From positions 1 through 5,493 of the forward strand of contig QOAV01000112.1 in NCBI GenBank assembly GCA_003972845.1: a stretch of 5,493 nt of DNA. Reading direction: 5' to 3'. The stretch is from Gammaproteobacteria bacterium. Lineage in GTDB: Bacteria > Pseudomonadota > Gammaproteobacteria > QOAV01. Positions 1 to 5,493 of the stretch are shown piece after piece. The notes under the pieces were generated by a model. It saw only the letters and a program-made list of their open reading frames with translations, was not told where the DNA came from and searched no databases. The translations under genes and the position numbers were made by a program. Position 1 is the stretch's first letter. Each line of letters opens with the position of its first letter.

Positions 1-2870
1 GCGTTGGTCAGATCCGCGCCTTTATCGTATAGTTGCTGAATGGTCTCCACCAGCACGATTGCGTTGTTGACGACAATACCCGCCAGCATGATCATGCCCA
101 GCCACACTGGCATGGTGACCGGTGTACCGGTCAGCTTTAAACCGATCAGCACACCGATCAGACTCACTGGCGCAGACAACAATATGACTAGCGGGTTGAG
201 TAGAGATTCATACTGAACCGCCAGCACAACGAACACCAGGAACAGAGCCAGACCCAGTAACATCAGTGAGTTGCTTCTGCCCTGTTCCAGTTCTTTCGCT
301 GCATCTCCCAGGTAAAAATGGTACCCGGCGGGCAAATCCATGCCGCTCAGAGCATCCCGGATCGCGGCAGTCGCCTGGCTCAGGGTATAACCAGGGCTGA
401 TGGAGGCGCTGAGTTCGGCTGTACGGCGCTGGTTTTCACGTAGTATTTCCACTGGCGCCGGTTCCAGCCGTATGACCGCCACATCACCGAGCCGAATAGC
501 GGGCCTCTGCTCCGTTTCACCAAAAATCAGCAACGACTTCAACGCTTCGGGGCTATTTAACTCATTTTGCGGCAACATCACGCGTATGGGCCAGATACGA
601 TCACCAGAGGACAGCCCGCCAGCGTCTATGCCAGACATGGCGACGCGTATCTGGCGCGATATATTGGTCAGGTCCAGACCCAGATCGGCTGCGCGCGCAC
701 GGTCAATGTCGATCACGTATTCCTGACGCACATCTTCCATATTGTGTTGCAGGTTACGCAACGAAGGCTGCGTCTTCAGACGATTTTTCACCCTATCCGC
801 CAACATAACCAGCTGATCCAGATCCGGCCCCTGTATTTTCAGGCTGACGCCCTCATCCGATTTACCGGCGCTGATACCACGTATGCGCGAAGCCCGGGCG
901 AAAACTTTCAGCCCGGGCACGTCCCTGGCCGCCACGGCTTTGCTGAAATGGCGCGCCCACTGGGCCGAAGAAATATCGCGCTGACTACGTGGCGTCAGTT
1001 GCACCCGGATCGACGCCATATTGGCGATCTGGCGCTGGGTGCGGCCAAAAATCCAGCCGCCGGATGTCGTGAACACGCCCTGCACAGCCGGCTGCTGCTG
1101 AATAATTTCTTCCACCACTCTGACTTTTCCATCCATGCCCTGCAGCGATATGCCGGCATCCGCTTTCAGGTGAATATAGACCTGACCATTGTCCATATCC
1201 GGCAGAAAACCACTTTTTTCCTGGCTGAGCATCCAGCCGGCCAATATGCTGCCCGCCAGCGCCAGAAAAATGATCAGCCAGCGCCAGGCCAGCAGTTCAC
1301 GCAACAGGGCGGCATAGCTTTTTGCCATTAGCGCCATGGCGCGCTCAGCCAGCCCCCGGCTGCTGGAGAGACGGGCCCGTACCGCCAGGCTCGGCACCAG
1401 GGTCAGGGCAATAATCATGGACGCTGCGATCGCCGCGGTGATGGTCAGTATCAACTCCCGAAACAGCAATCCCACGAGGCCGCCTATGAACAGAAACGGC
1501 AGTACCGCCACCAGATTGGTGGTGGTCGAAGCGACAATGGGGCTGTTCACTTCCGCCGCCGCCAGCTGTCCGGCGCGCTGCGGAGAAGAATCATCCAGCT
1601 GCCGGTGGCGAGCGATGTTCTCCAACATGACAATGGTGCTGTCCACCAGCATGCCTACGCCCAGCGCCAGCCCGCCCAGCGTCATGACGTTCAGACTGAG
1701 GCCGGCCAGTTGCATGAGGATAAAACTGACAAAAATGGATACCGGGATCGCTGTACCGATAATCAGCGTGTAGCGCCAGCTTCCGAGAAACAGCCAGACC
1801 ACCAGCATTGCCAGCACTGACCCGGCGACTACCGCCCAGGCGGCGTTACGCAGGGAATCACGCACATAGACCGACTGGTCCGCCACCTTGTTCACCTGCA
1901 CATCGGCATCAATCAGCTGGTTTGTTTTCAACCAGTCCAGCCGCGCCCTGATCCTGTTGACCACGTCCACCGTATTGGCCTGGGGCTGCTTCTGGATGGA
2001 AACCTTGACTCCGGCGATATCATTGAACCGTACCCGCAGGGTTTCTTCTTCGTGACCATCCTCAATACGCGCCACCTCATCCAGCCGCACGCTGTCGTTA
2101 TCGCCCACCGGCACCGGCAATGCCGCCAGCTGAGCCAGAGTGGTGAGACGTCCTTCCGTGCGGCTGCCGTATTCCAGTCCGGACAGGCGCATGCGCCCTG
2201 CCGGCTCACTGATATTGTTGTCTTTCAGCACCCGCACGATATCAGCCACCGTCATGCCCATGCCGGCGAGTTTTTGCTGATCCGGCAATACCCTCACTTC
2301 GCGCTGCAGACCCCCACCCACCTCCACTGCAGCCACACCGGGAATATTGTAGAACCAGCGCGCGAATACGTGATCCGCCCAGTCCCGAAGCACCATCGGC
2401 GATTTGTCTGCCGAACTCACCACATATTCCATCACCGGCCGCTGCGATGGATCACGCTTGTAAATGATCGGCTGGTCGATCGTGTCCGGCAAAAAACGCC
2501 GCGCACGGTCCAGCCGCGTGCTGGCGTCGCGCAGGGCAACATCGATATCCTTGCCGTATTCGAAATACAGCCGCACTGAACTGGAGCCTTCGGTGGTAGT
2601 GGATTCCACCGAAGTCGCATCCTCGGTGATGGCCAGCTGCTCTTCCAGCTGGCGCGTGACGCGCTCCTCCATCACGCCCACGGATACGCCAGGATCGCTG
2701 ACCCTGACATTGATGCGGGGATAGACTATATCGGGCAACAGATTCACCGGCAGACTGCCCAGAGAAAACAGTCCGAGCACCACCACAGCAAAGGTCAGAA
2801 CGACTGTTGCCACCGGGCGTCTCATCGACCAGGCAGCGAGTCCACCCCGGCGTCTATCCGGCGAAGACAT
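1..2870 (-). CDS. RND-family efflux pump, inner-membrane transporter (AcrB/HAE1-like), 3' end outside window
   Basis: This is the proton-driven pump subunit of a tripartite efflux system; it takes substrates from the periplasm or inner membrane and passes them via the adaptor to an outer-membrane channel. The reading frame is open from ATG at 2870 to the left edge: 956 codons of an expected 1020-1060, so the last transmembrane helices are missing. Visible landmarks: the N-terminal MRRPVAT signature at residues 16-22 followed by TM1; the first periplasmic porter/docking loop; TM2-TM4 at about 345-420 with GMLVDSTIVMLEN and the proton-relay Asp410; GFLPDMDNG at 554-562 opening the second periplasmic loop; and TM8 onward from about 868, with GIVVNNAIVLVE at 931-942. 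Only one acidic residue is present in TM4 (D410-S411, where AcrB has Asp407-Asp408), and Asn935/Asn936 lie where AcrB has Lys940. This fits the single-Asp HAE1 branch rather than AcrB/MexB proper. Substrate cannot be inferred. The ATG has no good ribosome-binding site because a MITE-like insertion ends 6 nt upstream; Met16 is an alternative start. Confidence 0.95.
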   Translation of the reverse strand, partial: MSSPDRRRGGLAAWSMRRPVATVVLTFAVVVLGLFSLGSLPVNLLPDIVYPRINVRVSDPGVSVGVMEERVTRQLEEQLAITEDATSVESTTTEGSSSVRLYFEYGKDIDVALRDASTRLDRARRFLPDTIDQPIIYKRDPSQRPVMEYVVSSADKSPMVLRDWADHVFARWFYNIPGVAAVEVGGGLQREVRVLPDQQKLAGMGMTVADIVRVLKDNNISEPAGRMRLSGLEYGSRTEGRLTTLAQLAALPVPVGDNDSVRLDEVARIEDGHEEETLRVRFNDIAGVKVSIQKQPQANTVDVVNRIRARLDWLKTNQLIDADVQVNKVADQSVYVRDSLRNAAWAVVAGSVLAMLVVWLFLGSWRYTLIIGTAIPVSIFVSFILMQLAGLSLNVMTLGGLALGVGMLVDSTIVMLENIARHRQLDDSSPQRAGQLAAAEVNSPIVASTTTNLVAVLPFLFIGGLVGLLFRELILTITAAIAASMIIALTLVPSLAVRARLSSSRGLAERAMALMAKSYAALLRELLAWRWLIIFLALAGSILAGWMLSQEKSGFLPDMDNGQVYIHLKADAGISLQGMDGKVRVVEEIIQQQPAVQGVFTTSGGWIFGRTQRQIANMASIRVQLTPRSQRDISSAQWARHFSKAVAARDVPGLKVFARASRIRGISAGKSDEGVSLKIQGPDLDQLVMLADRVKNRLKTQPSLRNLQHNMEDVRQEYVIDIDRARAADLGLDLTNISRQIRVAMSGIDAGGLSSGDRIWPIRVMLPQNELNSPEALKSLLIFGETEQRPAIRLGDVAVIRLEPAPVEILRENQRRTAELSASISPGYTLSQATAAIRDALSGMDLPAGYHFYLGDAAKELEQGRSNSLMLLGLALFLVFVVLAVQYESLLNPLVILLSAPVSLIGVLIGLKLTGTPVTMPVWLGMIMLAGIVVNNAIVLVETIQQLYDKGADLTN

Positions 2871-2872
2871 GG

Positions 2873-2876
2873 CTAG
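2873..2876. repeat. Target-site duplication CTAG, left copy
   Basis: CTAG directly abuts the left inverted repeat and is repeated at 3122-3125 beyond the right one. CTAG is its own reverse complement, so a reader could also count it as part of longer inverted repeats (26 bp). The restored gene junction after removing one copy favours the duplication reading. Confidence 0.7.
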
Positions 2877-2898
2877 CCCGGATATTTCATGGAGATGC
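2877..2898 (+). repeat. Left terminal inverted repeat of the MITE-like element
   Basis: It reads CCCGGATATTTCATGGAGA and then TGC, and matches the inverted right end (3100-3121) at 19 of 22 positions; mismatches are at repeat positions 5, 16 and 20. It lies immediately upstream of the pump start codon on the minus strand, so it occupies the place where the ribosome-binding site would be. Confidence 0.88.
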
Positions 2899-2907
2899 CG
2901 GATGATT

Positions 2908-2997
2908 GCGCGTCTGGCGTGTTCGAGAGAGCGGCTTTGCAGCTCAAAGCATAGCCGTAGCTATGGTTTGAGCGAAAAGTCGTGCTATCGGACGCGC
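2908..2997. other. Long imperfect hairpin inside the MITE-like element
   Basis: Three nested stems are visible by eye: 2908-2917 with 2988-2997 (10 pairs including two G-T), 2932-2938 with 2976-2982 (7 pairs including one G-T), and an apical stem 2942-2955 with 2960-2973 (14 positions, 13 paired, one G-G mismatch at 2949/2966) closed by a CGTA tetraloop. In a transcript of the operon this would form a rod-like structure starting about 38 nt before the pump ATG. No T-run follows on either strand, so it does not look like an intrinsic terminator. It could be an RNase III substrate or a stability/attenuation element; that is inference. Confidence 0.8.
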
Positions 2998-3008
2998 CAG
3001 GCGTGCAA

Positions 3009-3030
3009 GGGCCGGCATAGTGATCGGCCC
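3009..3030. other. Short second hairpin in the MITE-like element
   Basis: GGGCCG at 3009-3014 pairs perfectly with CGGCCC at 3025-3030 around a 10-nt loop. It lies just outside the large hairpin and adds to the folded part of the element. No T-run follows on either strand. Confidence 0.6.
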
Positions 3031-3099
3031 GCAACACTTCGCCACTCTCTAATATATCGGTTATTCCTTGAATAATCATATACTTACCTAATTTATCGA

Positions 3100-3121
3100 G
3101 CGTCTTCATGAAATATTCGGG
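3100..3121 (-). repeat. Right terminal inverted repeat of the MITE-like element
   Basis: Read on the minus strand it begins CCCGAATATTTCATGAAGA, the partner of the left repeat at 2877-2898. It starts directly after the adaptor stop codon. Confidence 0.88.
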
Positions 3122-3125
3122 CTAG
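3122..3125. repeat. Target-site duplication CTAG, right copy, containing the adaptor stop codon
   Basis: This is the second CTAG, abutting the right inverted repeat. On the minus strand its last three bases are the TAG stop of the adaptor gene, so the duplication preserved the stop codon at the insertion edge. Confidence 0.7.
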
Positions 3126-4174
3126 TTCGCCTCTGCGGCAGCAGTGGACGATGCAGCGATACGTGCCTTTCCGTCCTCCTTCAGGGCCAGAAAGCCTGCT
3201 ACCACGACACGGTCGCCCTTGTTCAGACCTCTCAGAACTTCCACCCGGTCATGCAGACGCAACCCCACTCCCACCGGTTGCTTACGCACGATGTCATCGG
3301 TATCGATAACATAAACAAACTCACCCTCGCGATCCCGTCGCAGCGCCGCTACCGGTATGGTCAGGCCCACGGGGATATCCTGTCCCAGAGTCACCCGGGC
3401 AAACTGGCCGGGCACAGCTCCCTCAGGAACAGGCGTGATCTCCACTTCCACTTTGGACAATCGGGTGCGGGGATCAATGCTGGGCGATAAGCGGGAAATC
3501 TTTCCGGTAAAGGATTCACCGCCCGCCGCGTCCAGGCGAACGCTCACCGGGTCGCCCGGATTCAGACGCGTTCTGATAGCTTCCGGCACAGTAAACTCGG
3601 TAATCAGCGAAGACGGGTCAATCAGGGTCAGCAGGTGAGTATATCTTTCAGCCACATCGCCGGGCTGTATCAGTCGTTCCGACACCACGCCATTGAACGG
3701 CGCCAGCACCTTGAGGTGATCGACCTTGACCTGCAACAGAGCCGCATCTGCCCGCGCCAGATTTCGTTTGCCACGGGCATCGGACAAGGTCTGCCCGGCG
3801 ACCAGCTGTTTGCCACCCAGCTTGCCCAGCCGCGCCAGATCCGCTTCGGCCTGCTTCAGGCGTATTCTGGCGCGATCCAGCTCTGCTCTCAGCACGGGAT
3901 CCTTCAGCACCACCAGCAGCTGGTTTGTTGTTACGTGATCACCTTCATCCACCTGTACCTCCGCCACCACGCCTTCCTGCTGATTGACGATTTTCACCGC
4001 ATGGCGCACCTTGAGCTCACCGTTGCGCTCAAAACGCACGGCATTCTCTCCCGTCGAGACTACTGCAACCTCCACCAGTGGCAACACTTTTTCCCGCTCG
4101 ACCGGCGTCGCTGGCTGGTCACTGCCGCAGGCTGACAGCAGCACGGTCAACAGTAATAACTTGAATGAAGACAA
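3122..4174 (-). CDS. RND efflux periplasmic adaptor (membrane fusion protein, HlyD/AcrA-like lipoprotein)
   Basis: This 350-residue protein bridges the RND pump and an outer-membrane channel. The N-terminus is a lipoprotein signal peptide: a short hydrophobic stretch (residues 5-13) and lipobox LSAC, with Cys16 as the predicted lipid-modified residue. Then come the first lipoyl half-motif at about 62-92 (EGVVAEVQVDEGDHV), a short alpha-hairpin at about 93-150, the second lipoyl half at about 154-186 (LAPFNGVVSERLIQPGD), a beta-barrel domain at about 187-265, and a membrane-proximal domain at about 266-340. The start is TTG at 4174, which puts the signal peptide in the expected position; I see no in-frame ATG upstream and no strong Shine-Dalgarno. 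It begins 5 nt after the rppH stop, suggesting coupled translation. The TAG stop lies in the CTAG target duplication of the neighbouring insertion, so the C-terminus (AAAEAN) is intact. No outer-membrane factor gene is visible in the window. Confidence 0.95.
   Translation of the reverse strand: MSSFKLLLLTVLLSACGSDQPATPVEREKVLPLVEVAVVSTGENAVRFERNGELKVRHAVKIVNQQEGVVAEVQVDEGDHVTTNQLLVVLKDPVLRAELDRARIRLKQAEADLARLGKLGGKQLVAGQTLSDARGKRNLARADAALLQVKVDHLKVLAPFNGVVSERLIQPGDVAERYTHLLTLIDPSSLITEFTVPEAIRTRLNPGDPVSVRLDAAGGESFTGKISRLSPSIDPRTRLSKVEVEITPVPEGAVPGQFARVTLGQDIPVGLTIPVAALRRDREGEFVYVIDTDDIVRKQPVGVGLRLHDRVEVLRGLNKGDRVVVAGFLALKEDGKARIAASSTAAAEAN
3130..3134 (-). promoter_or_regulatory. Probable ancestral ribosome-binding site of the pump gene, now displaced
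   Basis: AGAGG on the minus strand lies within the last codons of the adaptor gene. With the MITE and one CTAG removed, it would sit 10 nt before the pump ATG, across a 2-nt intergenic gap. In the present sequence the 245-bp element plus one CTAG copy separates it from that ATG. The spacing is a little long, so the assignment is tentative. Confidence 0.5.
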
Positions 4175-4179
4175 ACCAG

Positions 4180-4671
4180 TCAGCCAGTTTTGGCGCGAAC
4201 CTCGTCGAACAGCAGCGGCTCCAACTCGGTCAGAGCGGACCGGTATACGTCGCGCTTGAAGGAGACGATCTCTTTCAGGGGCCGCCAGTAATGGGTCCAG
4301 CGCCAGGCGTCAAATTCCGGCCGGCTGCAGCGGCGCAGGTTAACTTTGCTGTCGCTGCAGATCAGGCGCAACAGAAACCAGATTTGTTTCTGCCCGCGGA
4401 ACCCGCGGCTGTTGGAACGCTGGTAGCGTCCAGGCAGATCATAATGCAGCCAGTCCCGGGTGCGACCGACTATTTCCACATGGTTCTTTTTCAGACCGAT
4501 TTCCTCATACAATTCCCGAAACAGCGCCTGCTCCGTCGACTCGTTCGATTTCACGCCGCCCTGAGGAAACTGCCAGCCATCGTGCCCGCTGCGGCGCGCC
4601 CACAACACTTCCTTATTGGTGTTGGTCACGATTATGCCGACATTCGGGCGATATCCGTTTTCATCCAGCAT
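4180..4671 (-). CDS. rppH: RNA 5'-pyrophosphohydrolase RppH (Nudix hydrolase)
   Basis: RppH removes pyrophosphate from the 5' triphosphate end of mRNAs, starting 5'-end-dependent decay by RNase E in the cytoplasm. The 163-residue product starts [13 protein letters not shown], very like the E. coli protein as I recall it, and carries WQFPQGG followed by a complete Nudix box: G38, E44, R52-E53, E56-E57, G59 (GX5EX7REUXEEXGU). [17 protein letters not shown] and VSFKRDVYR are further RppH-family signatures. The length is close to the family norm (E. coli about 176, the extra being a variable tail). The ATG at 4671 is preceded by AGGGG with 7 nt spacing. It is the first gene of the leftward unit and is followed after 5 nt by the efflux adaptor. 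In Pseudomonas, as I recall, rppH is followed by ptsP instead, so the efflux genes are an unusual partner here. Confidence 0.96.
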   Translation of the reverse strand: MLDENGYRPNVGIIVTNTNKEVLWARRSGHDGWQFPQGGVKSNESTEQALFRELYEEIGLKKNHVEIVGRTRDWLHYDLPGRYQRSNSRGFRGQKQIWFLLRLICSDSKVNLRRCSRPEFDAWRWTHYWRPLKEIVSFKRDVYRSALTELEPLLFDEVRAKTG

Positions 4672-4678
4672 CGTTCGT

Positions 4679-4683
4679 CCCCT
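4679..4683 (-). promoter_or_regulatory. Ribosome-binding site of rppH
   Basis: AGGGG on the minus strand, 7 nt upstream of the ATG at 4671; this supports that start codon. Confidence 0.75.
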
Positions 4684-4713
4684 GAATGTTTTCTATTTAT
4701 CAACTATCAGGGC

Positions 4714-4742
4714 ATTATGGTTGAGCTCAAGTTCAACATCAA
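4714..4742 (-). promoter_or_regulatory. Predicted sigma-70 promoter for rppH and the efflux genes
   Basis: On the minus strand the -35 box is TTGATG (4742-4737, 4 of 6 consensus) and the -10 box is CATAAT (4719-4714, 5 of 6), with an ideal 17-bp spacer. Transcription would start near 4707, giving a leader of about 35 nt before rppH. The spacer holds a perfect 10-bp palindrome, TTGAGCTCAA (4721-4730), a possible operator. I see no equally good promoter for the divergent HAD gene. Confidence 0.6.
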
Positions 4743-4796
4743 GCTGGCAATCCGGCCTGCAATTCACTACATTCGCGCATGCCCCCTTACCAACCC

Positions 4797-4800
4797 GGAA
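4797..4800 (+). promoter_or_regulatory. Ribosome-binding site of the HAD hydrolase gene
   Basis: GGAA ends 7 nt before the ATG at 4808. It supports this start over in-frame upstream codons, which would run back into rppH. Confidence 0.5.
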
Positions 4801-4807
4801 TTCTGTC

Positions 4808-5461
4808 ATGCCCCTGGCTCTGTTTGATCTGGACAACACCCTGCTGCAAGGCGACAGCGACTACGCCTGGGGGGAATTTTTGGTGGAAAAAGGCATGGTT
4901 GACGCCATTGCTCACCAGCGCGAGAACGACCGTTTTTACCAGCAATATCTGGATGGCGAACTGGATATAAACGAGTTTTTGAGATTCCAGCTTCGCCCTC
5001 TCGCCGAAAACCCGCTGTCCCGGCTGGAACAATGGCGGAACCAGTATTTGCAGGAATACATTCGTCCCATGATTTCTCCACAGGCCCGGGCTCTGGTGGA
5101 AAAACACCGGGCCCGGGGCGATATTGCGGTCATCATCACCGCCACCAACAGCTTCGTTACGCGCCCCATCGCCGACCTGTTTGGCGTTGAACATTTGATC
5201 GCCACCGAGCCCGAAATGATAGCCGGCGAATACACCGGCGGAGTTTCTGGCCTGCCCAGTTACCGGGAAGGCAAGGTCATCCGTCTGCGCGAATGGCTGA
5301 GCGAACATGACCAAACGCTGGCGGACTCCTGGTTTTACAGCGACTCGCACAACGATTTGCCCCTGCTGGAGTCAGTCGAGAACCCGGTGGCGGTCAATCC
5401 GGACGCCAGACTTCAATCGATCGCAAAAAAACGCCAGTGGCCGATCCTGCACCTGTCATGA
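4808..5461 (+). CDS. HAD-IB family phosphatase (SerB-like hydrolase)
   Basis: This is a 217-residue cytoplasmic HAD-superfamily hydrolase, predicted to be a Mg2+-dependent phosphomonoesterase using an aspartyl-phosphate intermediate. All four motifs are present: motif I DLDNTLL, with nucleophile Asp7 and general acid/base Asp9; motif II ITATNS at about residues 115-120; motif III Lys in REGKVIRL at about 156-163; motif IV YSDSHNDLPLLE at about 177-188, with the metal-binding acidic residues. The helical cap inserted between motifs I and II (about residues 15-85) is the type I arrangement seen in SerB and histidinol-phosphate phosphatase-like proteins. The length matches the small HAD-IB group found next to rppH in Pseudomonas, from memory. 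The start at 4808 places motif I at the very N-terminus as usual; an upstream in-frame extension to 4616 overlaps rppH and is unlikely. The true substrate is unknown; I do not call it SerB because the domain N-terminal to the catalytic part of that enzyme is absent. Confidence 0.92.
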   Translation: MPLALFDLDNTLLQGDSDYAWGEFLVEKGMVDAIAHQRENDRFYQQYLDGELDINEFLRFQLRPLAENPLSRLEQWRNQYLQEYIRPMISPQARALVEKHRARGDIAVIITATNSFVTRPIADLFGVEHLIATEPEMIAGEYTGGVSGLPSYREGKVIRLREWLSEHDQTLADSWFYSDSHNDLPLLESVENPVAVNPDARLQSIAKKRQWPILHLS

Positions 5462-5493
5462 CTCCTTAACGCCAATCGAAGAAAGCCCTGATC

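Larger units (their letters stand above)
2877..3121. mobile_element. MITE-like non-autonomous insertion element, 245 bp, possibly IS1380-type ends
   Basis: A protein-less insertion between the adaptor and pump genes. Its ends are CCCGGATATTTCATG on the left and the complement of CCCGAATATTTCATG on the right, extending to 22-bp inverted repeats with 19 matches. It is flanked by CTAG on both sides (2873-2876 and 3122-3125), consistent with a 4-bp target duplication. The left two thirds is GC-rich and strongly self-complementary; the right third (about 3045-3118) is AT-rich. Deleting the element plus one CTAG restores a tight adaptor-pump junction, which supports a real insertion. The 4-bp duplication and ends starting with CC resemble what is known of the IS1380 family, but that assignment is inference from memory. 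The only long frame inside (minus strand 3109-2873, 78 codons) shows no recognisable domain and reads through the hairpin arms, so I treat it as spurious. Confidence 0.87.

Noticed and set aside
567..1331. 254-codon plus-strand open frame
   Set aside because: It lies antisense to the RND pump frame, which has clear family motifs throughout; the plus-strand product has no recognisable domain and is rich in His, Arg and Gln as expected of a shadow frame.
2052..2579. 175-codon plus-strand open frame
   Set aside because: Antisense to the pump's first periplasmic loop, with no domain and no ribosome-binding site that I can see.
2942..2973. Intrinsic transcription terminator
   Set aside because: The 14-position stem is strong, but no T-run follows it on either strand, so termination by the intrinsic mechanism is unlikely.
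2909..3005. Near-direct repeat CGCGTCTGGCGTG / CGCGCCAGGCGTG (2909-2921 and 2993-3005)
   Set aside because: 11 of 13 positions match, but the same bases are largely accounted for by the inverted pairing of the outer hairpin stem, so I do not call a separate repeat.
2873..3109. 78-codon minus-strand frame inside the insertion
   Set aside because: It spans almost the whole element, ends on a stop formed at the left target duplication, reads through both arms of the hairpin, and shows no domain or signal. Similar small proteins may appear in other genomes only because the element is repeated.
2877..3121. Integron attC site or CRISPR-like repeat
   Set aside because: No GTTRRRY core sites at the boundaries, no integrase and no regularly spaced repeats; terminal inverted repeats with a target duplication fit a transposable element better.
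4616..4807. N-terminal extension of the HAD hydrolase to an upstream ATG
   Set aside because: It would overlap the start of rppH and push motif I away from its usual N-terminal position; the ATG at 4808 has a GGAA 7 nt upstream.
4165..4827. 220-codon plus-strand open frame covering rppH
   Set aside because: Antisense to rppH, whose Nudix box and family signatures are complete; the composition looks like a shadow frame.

Overview
The window comes from a Gram-negative bacterium, most likely a gammaproteobacterium. It has a tripartite RND efflux system (inner-membrane pump plus lipoprotein adaptor), an RppH of the enterobacterial/pseudomonad type, and a HAD-IB phosphatase divergent from rppH. 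I recall the same HAD/rppH divergent pair from Pseudomonas. No 16S or other species-level marker is present, so the genus is left open.

Layout. Positions 1-2870 (minus strand) hold an RND pump gene, open at the left edge, with 956 codons visible and about 70-100 C-terminal residues missing. Positions 2873-3125 hold a 245-bp, protein-less, MITE-like insertion with 22-bp imperfect terminal inverted repeats and a 4-bp CTAG duplication. Positions 3122-4174 (minus) hold the periplasmic adaptor (membrane fusion protein), a predicted lipoprotein. Positions 4180-4671 (minus) hold rppH, the RNA 5'-pyrophosphohydrolase. Positions 4672-4807 are the divergent intergenic region, with a good sigma-70-type promoter for the leftward genes. 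Positions 4808-5461 (plus) hold a HAD-IB phosphatase. The last 32 bases show nothing I can name.

How it works together. rppH, the adaptor and the pump lie head to tail on the minus strand and look like one transcription unit read from the promoter near 4714-4742. The rppH stop and the adaptor start are 5 nt apart. Removing the MITE and one CTAG copy leaves the adaptor stop codon (TAG) only 2 nt before the pump ATG, with a purine-rich AGAGG inside the adaptor's last codons. The ancestral adaptor-pump junction was therefore tight and probably translationally coupled. The insertion now separates the two by 251 bp, and the pump start codon has no recognisable Shine-Dalgarno sequence in front of it.

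The most interesting object is this insertion: a small mobile element that landed exactly in an operon junction, broke neither reading frame, and placed a strongly folded segment (2908-2997) just ahead of the pump gene. No wholly new multigene system is evident; the four protein families are well known.
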